From the IMG/VR virus record IMGVR_UViG_3300031237_000141, positions 1-39,189 of that record: 39,189 nucleotides of DNA, one strand, 5' to 3'. The notes beneath the pieces are model-generated. The model searched no databases. It worked only from the letters and a program-made list of their open reading frames with translations, and was not told where the DNA came from. This DNA comes from a virus. This document shows, piece after piece, positions 1 through 7,664 of this stretch. Each line of letters begins with the position of its first letter. Position 1 is the first letter of the stretch. The position numbers and the translations under genes are program-made.

Positions 1-1987
1 CGCCACGTACGACGCCACGTACGCCGCCACGGACGCCGCCACGGACGCCGCCACGTACGCCGCCACGGACGCCGCCACGGACGCCGCCACGCGCGCCGCC
101 ACGGACGCCGCCACGGACGCCGCCACGTACGCCGCCACGGACGCCGCCACGGACGACGCCACGCGCGCCGCCACGCGCGCCGCCACGTACGCCGCCACGT
201 ACGCCGCCACGTACGCCGCCACGGACGCCGCCACGTACGCCGCCACGGACGCCGCCACGTACGCCGCCACGCGCGCCGCCACGGACGACGCCACGCGCGC
301 CGCCACGCGCGCCGCCACGGACACCGCCACGTACGCCGCCACGCGCGCCGCCACGCGCGCCGCCACGCGCGCCGCCACGTACGACGCCACGGACGCCGCC
401 ACGCGCGCCGCCACGGACGACGCCACGTACGCCGCCACGGACGCCGCCACGCGCGCCGCCACGCGCGCCGCCACGTACGACGCCACGGACGACGCCACGT
501 ACGCCGCCACGTACGCCGCCACGGACGCCGCCACGCGCGCCGCCACGGACGACGCCACGTACGCCGCCACGCGCGCCGCCACGGACGACGCCACGCGCGC
601 CGCCACGTACGCCGCCACGGACGCCGCCACGGACGCCGCCACGTACGCCGCCACGGACGCCGCCACGCGCGCCGCCACGCGCGCCGCCACGTACGACGCC
701 ACGCGCGCCGCCACGGAAGCCGCCACGCGCGCCGCCACGTACGCCGCCACGTACGCCGCCACGCGCGCCGCCACGGACACCGCCACGTACGCCGCCACGT
801 ACGCCGCCACGCGCGACGCCACGTACGACGCCACGCGCGCCGCCACGGACGACGCCACGCGCGCCGCCACGCGCGCCGCCACGTACGCCGCCACGCGCGC
901 CGCCACGGACGCCGCCACGGACGACGCCACGCGCGCCGCCACGCGCGCCGCCACGTACGACGCCACGGACGCCGCCACGGACGCCGCCACGTACGCCGCC
1001 ACGGACGCCGCCACGTACGACGCCACGTACGCCGCCACGGACGCCGCCACGGACGCCGCCACGTACGCCGCCACGCGCGCCGCCACGGACGCCGCCACGG
1101 ACGACGCCACGCGCGCCGCCACGCGCGACGCCACGTACGCCGCCACGCGCGCCGCCACGGACGCCGCCACGGACGACGCCGAAAAATTTGCCGCAAGCGC
1201 CTGCTCGGCGCTTGCTGGAAAAGGTGGGCTCGAATGCGCCAAGTTGTGGTGGAGGTCCTATCAAGGCGGAAATATGTGGGCCGGATGGGCCGGTTACCTC
1301 GAGGCTTTCCGAGACGTACTTGGCCTCGAGTTGCCCGCTTTCGAGAAGTATCAGGTATGGGAAGACGCAGCAATCCATGGCGGCTTTCGCGTGCTCCATG
1401 AAGAATTCTGCATGGTGAGCGATTTCCCTGTGCAGATTCATAAGGACGATCAGCACCGGCCTCATAACCTGAATGGCCCATCGCATGAATGGCGCGACGG
1501 GTGGAAGTTGTATCACGTCCACGGCGTGAAAGTTCCCGGATGGATTATCGAGTATCCGGGCCGCATTTCTATCAAGTCGATAGATGGCGAGGCGAATGCA
1601 GAAGTTCGGCGAGTAATGATCGAGAAATACGGTCAAGCCAGGTACCTGTTGAACTCTGGCGCTAAGAAGGTAAGCCAGGATGATTTCGGCATTCTCTACC
1701 GCCGGGATCTGCAGGATGACGAGCCGATTGTGATGGTTCGAGTCCTGAACAACACGCCGGAACCCGATGGCTCTCTGTCCCGCGAAGAAGCCGAGAATGT
1801 GTTCGGCAGTGCAGCGGTGCAGCGTCGACTGGATACGATGCTCGCGATTGGGATGCCGGTAAGTGATGAGCCTCGCTTCAAGGAATACATGATCCGCGTT
1901 CCTCCCGAAATGAAGACCGCGCATGAGGCTATTGCCTGGACGTTTGATAAAACGTCTAGTACCTATCAGCCGAGCATCGAAACCTGA
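1..1987 (+). CDS. Giant tetrapeptide-repeat protein, C-terminal part (DUF6745-like), 5' end cut by window
   Basis: The frame is open from base 2 (codon GCC) to the TGA at 1985-1987. Bases 2-1174 encode tetrapeptides of the form [A/D]-A-T-[Y/D/R]. Bases 1175-1984 then encode about 270 non-repetitive residues rich in Trp, ending [17 protein letters not shown] and a YQPSIET tail. From memory, these features, together with [12 protein letters not shown] and [16 protein letters not shown], match the C-terminal half of DUF6745-type proteins, whose function is unknown. The N-terminal half of that family is encoded at the other end of the window (38688-39189), so both pieces are probably one gene. 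An ATG at 1274 (within GGNMWAG) is the first in-frame start after the repeats, but it lies inside the conserved domain, so readthrough from the repeats is preferred. The 12-bp unit keeps frame when copies are gained or lost. Function is not known. Confidence 0.8.
   Translation, partial: ATYDATYAATDAATDAATYAATDAATDAATRAATDAATDAATYAATDAATDDATRAATRAATYAATYAATYAATDAATYAATDAATYAATRAATDDATRAATRAATDTATYAATRAATRAATRAATYDATDAATRAATDDATYAATDAATRAATRAATYDATDDATYAATYAATDAATRAATDDATYAATRAATDDATRAATYAATDAATDAATYAATDAATRAATRAATYDATRAATEAATRAATYAATYAATRAATDTATYAATYAATRDATYDATRAATDDATRAATRAATYAATRAATDAATDDATRAATRAATYDATDAATDAATYAATDAATYDATYAATDAATDAATYAATRAATDAATDDATRAATRDATYAATRAATDAATDDAEKFAASACSALAGKGGLECAKLWWRSYQGGNMWAGWAGYLEAFRDVLGLELPAFEKYQVWEDAAIHGGFRVLHEEFCMVSDFPVQIHKDDQHRPHNLNGPSHEWRDGWKLYHVHGVKVPGWIIEYPGRISIKSIDGEANAEVRRVMIEKYGQARYLLNSGAKKVSQDDFGILYRRDLQDDEPIVMVRVLNNTPEPDGSLSREEAENVFGSAAVQRRLDTMLAIGMPVSDEPRFKEYMIRVPPEMKTAHEAIAWTFDKTSSTYQPSIET
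2..1174 (+). repeat. 12-bp coding tandem repeat, left tract, about 98 units
   Basis: A 9-base partial unit is followed by 97 full 12-base units of consensus GCC-GCC-ACG-NNC, with no indels. The variable codon is almost always TAC, GAC or CGC (Tyr, Asp, Arg), and the first Ala codon is sometimes GAC (Asp). Thr is always ACG. I saw only three departures: GAA (Glu) at 716-718 and ACC (Thr) at 323-325 and 779-781. Invariant codon choice points to recent expansion by slippage or unequal recombination. The order of Y, D and R units has no simple period that I can see. Confidence 0.97.
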
Positions 1988-2002
1988 TCATCGGAGCCAG
2001 TC

Positions 2003-2338
2003 ATGCCAACTTACCAAGCCTTCACAGCCGCGGAGCGTGCTGTTGCCAATGACGTTTCCACGAATGCTAACGACATCGCTAGTGACAACGAGATCGATAC
2101 CTCGGCCTATCTGCGCGCCATAGCATCTGCCGTCCTGCGCGGCGATCTTTCCGACAAGGCAATGGCGTCGCTGGGCCGTGAACTGCTGCAGCAATACCAG
2201 CGTGATGTGATCGGCTTGGTGCTGGCAGTTGACATGGAACTCGACACGATGATTGCGGAGCTGGAGGGATTGTTCCGTCAGCGCCGTGCTCTTCTTCCCA
2301 ATCATCTTGCCTTCGATGGCACTGCGAGGGTGGCATGA
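2003..2338 (+). CDS. Hypothetical protein, 111 aa
   Basis: Not recognised. The product is acidic in its N-terminal half and mostly helical in appearance (A-L-E-Q rich), with no membrane segment or cysteine motif. The ATG at 2003 follows GGAG at 1993-1996 by 6 bases and lies 15 bases after the stop of the giant repeat gene. Its stop overlaps the next gene's start as ATGA (2335-2338), so it belongs to the tightly packed rightward early operon. Translational coupling with its neighbours is likely. Function cannot be inferred. Confidence 0.75.
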   Translation: MPTYQAFTAAERAVANDVSTNANDIASDNEIDTSAYLRAIASAVLRGDLSDKAMASLGRELLQQYQRDVIGLVLAVDMELDTMIAELEGLFRQRRALLPNHLAFDGTARVA

Positions 2339-2733
2339 GCACGCATACGCCGGGGCCGTGGTCATTCTCCCGCTGGGAACAATTGGGTGATACGCGCTTC
2401 TACGTCGCGCAGGCTGACGGTGCGCCCTACACGCCCAACTACTCTGACGTCGCGACGCTTGTTGCCGAAACGGCCAGCGGTGAGCGCGTCGCAATTCAGG
2501 AGGCTAACGCCTGCCTGATCGCCGCTGCACCGGAGCTGCTGGAGGCTTGCCATACGTTCGCTCTTTGGTGCCAGCGCGAGGAAGCAGGTTTCCCCGACGC
2601 CGCTAGCCGCCGATCCACTCCCGAGGGTGAGCAGGAGTGGCGTAAGTGGTACAACGAAAACCTGCGCCTCTGCGCACTGGCGCAAGAGCAGGCCAACGCC
2701 GCCATCACCAAAGCCACTGGGGTCCAATCATGA
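2335..2733 (+). CDS. HTPGPW-type phage protein, 132 aa
   Basis: The protein opens with STHTPGPWSFSRW and carries EANACLIAAAPELLEACH around residues 60-75. From memory, this combination marks a very common but uncharacterised phage and prophage family (HTPGPW at the start, then an E-A-N-A-x-L-I-A-A-A-P-E-L-L-E motif). The C-terminal 40 residues look helical and end in AAITKATGVQS. The gene overlaps both neighbours by ATGA (2335-2338 and 2730-2733), so it is translationally coupled within the early operon. No enzymatic motif is visible and function is unknown. Confidence 0.85.
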   Translation: MSTHTPGPWSFSRWEQLGDTRFYVAQADGAPYTPNYSDVATLVAETASGERVAIQEANACLIAAAPELLEACHTFALWCQREEAGFPDAASRRSTPEGEQEWRKWYNENLRLCALAQEQANAAITKATGVQS

Positions 2734-3011
2734 GCGATCAACACAAAATCTGGGTACTGAGTTCCTCCCTAGTTCCAAAAGAGGCGACCATCGTCAAAAG
2801 GTTAACCCGTTTTGGTAGTGACTATGCAGAAATAAATTCAGGCCGTTGGTACGCGGCTGAGGAAATATATGAGAGCCGCAGTGCTGCCCTCGAAGCAGCG
2901 TGGGTGAAGCTGACTAATAGAGAAGTAAAGCACAGGAAATCTGGGGAACGCCTGCAGAAAATTCGTCTCACCCTAGAAAAAGCCACCGGAGCCGGGCATG
3001 ACTCCCTATAG
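2730..3011 (+). CDS. Hypothetical protein, 93 aa
   Basis: Not recognised. An in-frame upstream ATG exists at 2646, but the ATG at 2730 overlaps the preceding stop as ATGA, the pattern used throughout this operon, so 2730 is chosen. The product begins MSDQHKIWVLSS and is basic, with a middle part WYAAEEIYESRSAALEAAW and a Lys/Arg-rich C-terminal half. The form (short beta start, then helix) resembles many small phage early proteins. The 3' end overlaps the next gene by 14 bases. Confidence 0.7.
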   Translation: MSDQHKIWVLSSSLVPKEATIVKRLTRFGSDYAEINSGRWYAAEEIYESRSAALEAAWVKLTNREVKHRKSGERLQKIRLTLEKATGAGHDSL

Positions 3012-3315
3012 AGCCGTCATCGACGCGATCTTCGACGGACCCGCCGAATCTACGCTCGAAGGTGCGCTGCACATCGAATTCACCGCAGTACCTGCGGACT
3101 CGATGACTGGTTCGCCTGCTGGTGTGGTAGTGGACAAGGTGCGCATCCAGATCGGCAGCGCCTGGCACGAGTTCAATGGTGATCTGCAGAGCGATTGGCT
3201 GCTGGGTCAGTGCAGGCGCTATCTCGAAACGGTGCACGAGGAAGTTTTCTACGAGTTGGCCGACCGCGCTCGTATGGATGCGAAGGATCGCGCAGCAGAG
3301 ATGCGGGGGATGTGA
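2998..3315 (+). CDS. Hypothetical protein, 105 aa
   Basis: Not recognised. Begins MTPYRAVIDAIFDGP, has a beta-rich middle (GALHIEFTAVPAD, VRIQIGSAWHEF) and a helical, charged C-terminal third rich in Arg, Asp and Glu. It overlaps the previous gene by 14 bases. Its TGA (3313-3315) shares a base with the next ATG (TGATG), implying translational coupling. No transmembrane segment or catalytic signature is visible. Confidence 0.72.
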   Translation: MTPYRAVIDAIFDGPAESTLEGALHIEFTAVPADSMTGSPAGVVVDKVRIQIGSAWHEFNGDLQSDWLLGQCRRYLETVHEEVFYELADRARMDAKDRAAEMRGM

Positions 3316-3434
3316 TGCATCCCGATGATGAATTGATCAAACGCGCCCGCAACAATCGCATGCTGTTCGTGGTAACGCTGGCATTGATTGCGGTGCTGGG
3401 CATCGCCAATCTTGTGCAGATTTTTGGAGGCTGA
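3315..3434 (+). CDS. Small single-pass membrane protein, 39 aa
   Basis: A very short gene whose ATG overlaps the previous stop as TGATG. The product has a charged N-terminus (HPDDELIKRARNNR) followed by one hydrophobic stretch at about residues 16-36 (MLFVVTLALIAVLGIANLVQ), so it is probably an inner-membrane protein with a cytoplasmic N-terminus. Its place in an early operon fits a small host-takeover or exclusion protein, but that is speculation. The next gene starts 2 bases after its stop. Confidence 0.7.
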   Translation: MHPDDELIKRARNNRMLFVVTLALIAVLGIANLVQIFGG

Positions 3435-3436
3435 AC

Positions 3437-3928
3437 ATGATTCCCAAGAACAAACATGCCAGGGAGCGACATAAGATGTCGCCTGGAGCGACAGCGATAA
3501 AACATCACCCCGATTACCAGATATGGAACGGGATGCTTGGCCGCTGCATGAACCCGCGTGACATGCACTTCCACAATTATGGCGCTAAGGGTATTAGCGT
3601 ATGCGACCGCTGGATGAGTTTCTGGGCTTTCGTGGAAGACATGGGCGCGCGCCCATCAATCCAACACAGTATAGATCGCATCGACAACACCAAAGGTTAC
3701 GAGCCTGGGAATTGCCGGTGGGCGACGAAGCGAGAACAGACCATAAATCGCTCAATCACCAGGCTCATCGAATTCCAGGGCGTGAAGAAGTGCCTCACGG
3801 ATTGGGCTTGCGATCTGGGTATATCGGTGAACGGCCTTCGCGACCGGATCGAATCAGGCTGGAGCATAGAGCGCGCTCTTACAACTCCCGTCAATTTGAG
3901 CAAGCGCAACAAGAGAAGCCACGCATGA
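3437..3928 (+). CDS. HNH-like (homing-type) endonuclease, 163 aa
   Basis: The central part matches, from memory, a widespread phage HNH-like family: YQIWNGMLGRCMNP, then NYGAKGISVCDRW, then HSIDRIDNTKGYEPGNCRWAT with EQTINR after it (about residues 27-105). These proteins usually behave as free-standing homing or nicking endonucleases that copy themselves into related phages. The C-terminal third (LTDWACDLGISVNGLRDRI) looks like a helix-turn-helix DNA-binding module, a common pairing. GGAGG at 3426-3430 lies 6 bases before the ATG. The gene sits inside the early operon without disrupting neighbours, and its stop overlaps the next start as ATGA, unusual for a recent intruder. Confidence 0.82.
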   Translation: MIPKNKHARERHKMSPGATAIKHHPDYQIWNGMLGRCMNPRDMHFHNYGAKGISVCDRWMSFWAFVEDMGARPSIQHSIDRIDNTKGYEPGNCRWATKREQTINRSITRLIEFQGVKKCLTDWACDLGISVNGLRDRIESGWSIERALTTPVNLSKRNKRSHA

Positions 3929-4119
3929 AAACCCCAGAAAAGATGGTTGATCTGCGCCACGTGCGCACCGACCTCTCCGGCGAAGAAATCAAGCTGGCCG
4001 TGCTCGAGTCGCGCCGCATGCAGCAGATCCGCGACCTGGGTGATGCCTACCTGCTGCATCCGAAAAATGCGCCCGTTCGCGGCGTCTATCATCCCACCAC
4101 TGGAGCACGACTGCAATGA
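3925..4119 (+). CDS. Hypothetical protein, 64 aa
   Basis: Not recognised. Begins MKTPEKMVDLRHVRTDLSG and is charged and helical through EEIKLAVLESRRMQQIRDLGDAYLL, with a short tail ending TTGARLQ. The ATG at 3925 is chosen because it overlaps the HNH stop as ATGA; the stop then overlaps the exonuclease start in the same way. Sitting immediately upstream of the exonuclease-RecT pair, it might be a recombination accessory protein, but nothing in its sequence proves this. Confidence 0.65.
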   Translation: MKTPEKMVDLRHVRTDLSGEEIKLAVLESRRMQQIRDLGDAYLLHPKNAPVRGVYHPTTGARLQ

Positions 4120-5066
4120 ACACGCCTCTCGCTACCGCGCAGCCCGACCGCACGAAATTCATCGGTGGTAGTGACGTGGCCGCCATCCTCGGCGTCAGCC
4201 CCTGGAAGTCACCCTACGAACTGTGGCTGCAGAAGACTGGCCGCGCGCCGAAGGAAGAGGTAACGCCCGAGCAGCAAAAGCGGTTCGACCGTGGCCATCG
4301 CCTGGAACCCGTCGTGCTCGAAATGCTGGTCGACCGACTGCGCGATGAAGGGCATGAAGTGGAGATCCTGACCCGCAATGCTCGCTACATCGATCCAGAG
4401 CACTCATTCTTGGGCTGCGAGATCGATTTCGAGTTGATGCTTGACGGCGAGCACGTCAACGGCGACTGCAAGACCGTTCATCCCTTCGCCGCCAAGAAGT
4501 GGGGCGAGGAAGGAACCGACGAGGTTCCCATCGAATACGCCGCGCAGTTCATGCAAGGCCTGGGCATCACTGGCCGGAATCGCTGCATCGTCGCCACACT
4601 GATCGGCATGGACGATCTGCTTATCTACTGGGTGGAACGCGACGAAGAGACCATCACCGGCATCCGCAAGCGCGTGGTCGAGTTCTGGAACGAATGCGTG
4701 ATCGCGGACGTGGAGCCTGACCCCATCGACTTTGACGACTGCAAGGAAATCTACAAGAAGTCGAACGGCGGCACCATTGAGGCGGATTCGAAGACCCGTG
4801 ACGCGGTGTATCGGCTGGCCGAAGTGAAAGCCAAGATCAAGCTGCTGGAATCCGAGGAAGAGGACCTGCAATACCGCATCACCGCATTCATGCAGCCGAA
4901 TGCCTTCCTCACGGCTGGCGGTCACGAGATCGCCTCCTGGAAGAACCAGAACGATACGCGGCTCGACGGTAAGGCCCTCGAAGCCGATCTGCCGGACGTG
5001 GCCGCCAAGTACAAGCGCACCAAAGAAATTCGCGTTCTCCGCCTGAAGAAAGGAAAATCCCAATGA
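4116..5066 (+). CDS. YqaJ-type viral exonuclease (PD-(D/E)XK), 316 aa
   Basis: Likely the 5'-3' double-strand exonuclease of a phage recombination pair. The start FIGGSDVAAILGVSPWKSPYELW (residues 15-37) is the YqaJ signature. Catalytic residues of the PD-(D/E)XK fold are visible: E64 in HRLEP, D104 in CEIDFE, and D117-C118-K119 in NGDCKT, with a conserved Gln in YAAQFMQG near residue 144. A helical segment with EEEDLQYR follows. The family normally resects duplex ends to give a 3' single strand for the annealing protein encoded next. ATGA overlaps on both sides make it translationally coupled to RecT. Confidence 0.93.
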   Translation: MNTPLATAQPDRTKFIGGSDVAAILGVSPWKSPYELWLQKTGRAPKEEVTPEQQKRFDRGHRLEPVVLEMLVDRLRDEGHEVEILTRNARYIDPEHSFLGCEIDFELMLDGEHVNGDCKTVHPFAAKKWGEEGTDEVPIEYAAQFMQGLGITGRNRCIVATLIGMDDLLIYWVERDEETITGIRKRVVEFWNECVIADVEPDPIDFDDCKEIYKKSNGGTIEADSKTRDAVYRLAEVKAKIKLLESEEEDLQYRITAFMQPNAFLTAGGHEIASWKNQNDTRLDGKALEADLPDVAAKYKRTKEIRVLRLKKGKSQ

Positions 5067-6037
5067 GCACCGCCAACCTGAAAACTGTCGCCACCGGCAA
5101 GAAAGAAAACCCGGTCGCATCGTTCAGCAACTTCCTTGAGAAGTTCAAGCCGCAAATGGCGCTTGCTCTGCCGAAGCATCTGACGGCAGACCGCATGGCT
5201 CGCCTCGCCGTGACGGCATTCAGCACCACGCCGAAGTTGCAGGAGTGCGAGCCGAAGTCGATCCTCGGCGCGATCATGACGGCCTCGACGCTTGGTCTTG
5301 AGATCAACGTCGACGGGCAAGGCTTCCTCGTGCCTTACGGTCGCACCTGCACCTTCGTGCCGGGCTGGAAGGGGCTAGTTGACCTGGTATCGCGCAGTGG
5401 CCGTGCCACCGTGTGGACCGGCGCCGTATTCGAGGGCGATGACTTCGACTATGCCCTAGGCGATTCCCCCTTCATCCGCCACAAGCCAGGCGAAGAGAAC
5501 GATCCGGACAAACTCACGCACGTCTACGCCGTGGGCCGCGTCAACGGCTCGCAGCTGCCGGTGATCGAGGTCTGGACGATCAAGAAGATCTGGAAGCACC
5601 GCGACAAGTACAACAAGCAGGGTGGCAAGCATTACAGTTTCCGCGACCCGGAGATGTATGCCCGCAAGATCCCGCTGCTGCAGGTGATCAAGTACATGCC
5701 GAAATCTATTGAGTTGTCGAATGCCGTTGCGTTGAGCAGCGCGGTCGATGAAGGCAAGCATGCCGTGATCGAGGGCGATTTCGTCACCGTCACCGACCCG
5801 GACACCGGCAACGTGCCGCAGTACGACCCGCAAACGGGCGAGATCACCGACCAGCGCGCGCAGCAGCAGAGCATGACCCTCCAACCCTACGCCACGATGC
5901 TCGACCGCATCCAGAAGTGCCAGGACGTCGACGTACTCGATATCTGCGCCGATGAGGTCCGTGACTATCCCGAAAACGAGCGCGTGAAGCTCGAGCAAGC
6001 CTACATGGATCGCCGCGAGGTCCTGACCGGCGCCTGA
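5063..6037 (+). CDS. recT: RecT-family single-strand annealing protein, 324 aa
   Basis: The protein shows the RecT core: FSNFLEKFKPQMALALPKHL, then CEPKSILGAIMTASTLGLEI, GQGFLVPYG and FVPGWKGLVDLVSRSG, ending with ARKIPLLQVIKYMPKSIEL (about residues 20-235). RecT proteins coat single-stranded DNA and anneal complementary strands, here probably on ends produced by the exonuclease immediately upstream. The last 80 residues are a variable, Gln- and Asp-rich tail. The start overlaps the exonuclease stop as ATGA. A terminator-like hairpin follows the stop at 6047-6087. Confidence 0.95.
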   Translation: MSTANLKTVATGKKENPVASFSNFLEKFKPQMALALPKHLTADRMARLAVTAFSTTPKLQECEPKSILGAIMTASTLGLEINVDGQGFLVPYGRTCTFVPGWKGLVDLVSRSGRATVWTGAVFEGDDFDYALGDSPFIRHKPGEENDPDKLTHVYAVGRVNGSQLPVIEVWTIKKIWKHRDKYNKQGGKHYSFRDPEMYARKIPLLQVIKYMPKSIELSNAVALSSAVDEGKHAVIEGDFVTVTDPDTGNVPQYDPQTGEITDQRAQQQSMTLQPYATMLDRIQKCQDVDVLDICADEVRDYPENERVKLEQAYMDRREVLTGA

Positions 6038-6046
6038 TTATCCCTA

Positions 6047-6087
6047 GCCGTGCGTCGATTCCCCGTCCGAGGCGCGCGGCCTTTTTA
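6047..6087 (+). terminator. Rho-independent terminator after recT
   Basis: GCCGTGCG (6047-6054) can pair with CGCGCGGC (6073-6080), giving an 8-bp GC-rich stem with one G-U pair. Inside the loop TCG can pair with CGA. The stem is followed at once by CTTTTTATT. It lies 10 bases after the recT stop, so it probably ends or weakens the first part of the rightward operon, with the next two genes receiving reduced readthrough. Confidence 0.6.
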
Positions 6088-6111
6088 TTCATTGAGCCAG
6101 GAGCGCACATC

Positions 6112-6309
6112 ATGAACCTCCTATCCCGCCTCGACTCGCACAACGAATTCACCGAAAGCGCCGAAGCTAGGCAGCTAAGGAAAGATGCTGCTGATGAGAT
6201 TCGAAGGCTCCGATATGCGCTCGATAATGCCAAAGGTCGTGCCGAAGCCGCAGAGATCAAGGCGAGCACATTGGAGCGCCTGGTGATGCGTGATGGCGCT
6301 AGAAGATAA
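6112..6309 (+). CDS. Small coiled-coil protein, 65 aa
   Basis: Not recognised by family. Charged and predicted almost fully helical: residues 17-58 have heptad-like spacing (LRKDAADEIRRLRYALDN, then AEAAEIKASTLERL), so a coiled coil is likely. Start chosen at the first ATG, after an AGGAG about 10 bases upstream. It sits just behind a terminator-like hairpin and before a probable DNA-binding protein. Similar short coiled-coil proteins are frequent in phage early regions. Role unknown. Confidence 0.68.
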   Translation: MNLLSRLDSHNEFTESAEARQLRKDAADEIRRLRYALDNAKGRAEAAEIKASTLERLVMRDGARR

Positions 6310-6318
6310 GGGGAAGAG

Positions 6319-6870
6319 ATGAAAGCCTGGACACACTGGACAGAAGAAGATGACGCCAAACTGCGTGAGTATTGGGCGAATGGCATTCCTGTGCGGAAGT
6401 GGTTCACTGACTTCCCAGGGCGCAGCCAATCCTCGATCTTCTGCCGGGCACATGCTCTTGGTCTGCCTGCGCGCAACAAGACGGTGCAGCGCGACGAATG
6501 CGTGACGTGGCGCATGATTCAGCGTGTGCTTTCCGATGGGGTGGCGAGATCATCTAAGGAACTCTCCATTCTCACCGGATTCCATAGCGCTTATATCTCG
6601 CTCCAGCTGAAACGCCATCATCCGGAGCGTTTACATATCGTCGGATGGGTTGGGCACCGCATGAAGATGCCGCGATGGGCACTTGGGCCGGGCGAAGATA
6701 CACCGAAGCCGGCGCCGATATCTCATAGTGCAGCCTCAGCGAAATGGCGCAAGAAGATGCTGAATGAACGGCCGGAAATGATCGATGCGAAGAACGCACG
6801 CAGGCGCTTGCGATATGCCGAGCGTGCCGGGACTTTGATCCGCCGCGATCCAGCTGCGGCGTGGTTCTAA
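6319..6870 (+). CDS. Putative Myb/SANT-like or HTH DNA-binding protein, 183 aa
   Basis: The N-terminus HWTEEDDAKLREYWANGI followed by FPGRSQSSIFCRAHALGL (residues 6-50) resembles the SANT/Myb or GcrA-like helix-turn-helix seen in phage regulators, where W-T-x-E-E-D opens the domain and GRS-x-x-x-I-x-x-R-A-x-x-L-G-L closes it. A second possible HTH lies at residues 70-100 (RSSKELSILTGFHSAYISLQL). The C-terminal part is basic. GGGGAAG precedes the ATG by about 5 bases. As last gene of the rightward unit it could be a late regulator, which is inference. It converges with the lysis module, only 2 bases separating the two stops. Confidence 0.65.
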   Translation: MKAWTHWTEEDDAKLREYWANGIPVRKWFTDFPGRSQSSIFCRAHALGLPARNKTVQRDECVTWRMIQRVLSDGVARSSKELSILTGFHSAYISLQLKRHHPERLHIVGWVGHRMKMPRWALGPGEDTPKPAPISHSAASAKWRKKMLNERPEMIDAKNARRRLRYAERAGTLIRRDPAAAWF

Positions 6871-6872
6871 GA

Positions 6873-7406
6873 TTATTGTGGGACCGATGCTGGCGGCGCT
6901 GATACCTTAGGCATTAACGCATCGTAGGCTCTTTCGCAGGCCTTCCCTGCGATCCGGGCGGCGTCAGCCGTTTCTGCCAACCTTCGATTGCGCTCGACAG
7001 ATTCGAGGAACAGGTCGGAGAGCAGATTTGCGGCGTCGCCGGCTGCCTCGCCTGCGCTGGGAGTGGTGGGATCTTTGGGGGCTCTGGCGGCGGCAAGTAG
7101 CTCGTTAACTCGCTGGCGCAGGCGGCCAGCAGCATCGTTGGCAGTAGCAGCATCAGCGCGCGCGCCGACCATTTCTTTCGTTGCAGCATTGGCTATCTCC
7201 GTTTGGGCAGTGGTGCGGCGCTGTTCCTCGATCCTGGCATCATCCACCGCCTTGACCTGAACGCGGGCGGCATCCAGCGCCGCGGCAGTCGTCTTGGCTT
7301 GGTAGGCGGCCGCGTCCGCTCGGGATTGCTGCCAGCGGCCACCGCCATATGCCATCAGCAGCGCTAGCGCACAAGCGATCCACACGCGCGGGTCGAGGAT
7401 GCTCAT
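6873..7406 (-). CDS. Rz-like inner-membrane spanin (i-spanin), 177 aa
   Basis: An N-terminal signal anchor (residues 7-22, VWIACALALLMAYGGG) is followed by a long Ala-, Arg- and Gln-rich periplasmic coiled coil (about 30-150), with a Cys near 157 and a short C-terminal tail. This is the layout of Rz/DUF2514 i-spanins, which pair with an outer-membrane lipoprotein to fuse the two membranes in the last step of lysis. The outer partner is nested inside this gene in another frame (6914-7189). The start overlaps the preceding holin-like gene as ATGA (7403-7406). It is the last gene of the leftward unit. Confidence 0.88.
   Translation of the reverse strand: MSILDPRVWIACALALLMAYGGGRWQQSRADAAAYQAKTTAAALDAARVQVKAVDDARIEEQRRTTAQTEIANAATKEMVGARADAATANDAAGRLRQRVNELLAAARAPKDPTTPSAGEAAGDAANLLSDLFLESVERNRRLAETADAARIAGKACERAYDALMPKVSAPPASVPQ
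6914..7189 (-). CDS. Rz1-like outer-membrane lipoprotein spanin (o-spanin), nested in Rz, 91 aa
   Basis: Fully embedded in the Rz gene in a different frame, as in lambda. Residues 1-24 form a lipoprotein signal: basic start, hydrophobic stretch ALMLLLPTM, then lipobox L-A-A-C with the lipidated Cys at 24. After it comes a Pro-rich segment (YLPPPEPPKIPPLPA), typical of Rz1. It should sit in the outer membrane facing the Rz C-terminus. The ATG at 7189 is the first in this frame; Met13 and Met19 would shorten or remove the signal. Confidence 0.85.
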   Translation of the reverse strand: MLQRKKWSARALMLLLPTMLLAACASELTSYLPPPEPPKIPPLPAQARQPATPQICSPTCSSNLSSAIEGWQKRLTPPGSQGRPAKEPTMR

Positions 7407-7663
7407 GCGTGCCCCCGCTTCACTAGATGCCGCAGTTCCAGCCGCCAGAAGGCCCAGAGCACCCCCATCGCGACGGCGACATTAAGCCCGATCTCCGGGC
7501 CGCTGTGGCAAGCCTGGGGCGCGCTCATGTTGCCCAGCGCGCCAAGGGACAGCAGCGCGAGTACCACGGCGCCGCCGGTACGGGTCGGCACCTTCTGGGT
7601 GTAGAGCGCCCAGAACGATCCGAGGAAAATGATGGCGTTGGCCACCAGGTTGATGGTTTGCAT
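7403..7663 (-). CDS. Putative holin or antiholin, 86 aa, three membrane segments
   Basis: Three hydrophobic stretches are visible: residues 4-22 (INLVANAIIFLGSFWALY), 30-46 (TGGAVVLALLSLGALGNM) and 58-76 (IGLNVAVAMGVLWAFW), followed by a basic tail ELRHLVKRGHA. Size and topology fit a class I holin. Holins make the inner-membrane hole that releases the lysozyme and sets lysis timing. It lies between another three-pass protein and the Rz gene, which it overlaps by ATGA, and starts 2 bases after the upstream stop. Which of the two is holin and which antiholin cannot be told from sequence. Confidence 0.75.
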   Translation of the reverse strand: MQTINLVANAIIFLGSFWALYTQKVPTRTGGAVVLALLSLGALGNMSAPQACHSGPEIGLNVAVAMGVLWAFWRLELRHLVKRGHA

Positions 7664-7664
7664 A

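Noticed and set aside
1-1180. CRISPR array
   Set aside because: The 12-base units have no unique spacers, keep one open reading frame across the whole tract and continue into a coding sequence; they are coding tandem repeats.
1-1180. Replication origin iterons
   Set aside because: Period 12 matches codons exactly with no indels, and the unit count is far above that of iteron arrays. A secondary DNA role cannot be excluded but has no support.
1188-1418. Alternative small gene at the repeat edge
   Set aside because: It overlaps the conserved C-terminal domain of the repeat protein in another frame and has no family resemblance.
6871-6872. Terminator at the convergent junction
   Set aside because: Only two bases separate the stops and I found no hairpin with a T-run on either strand close by.
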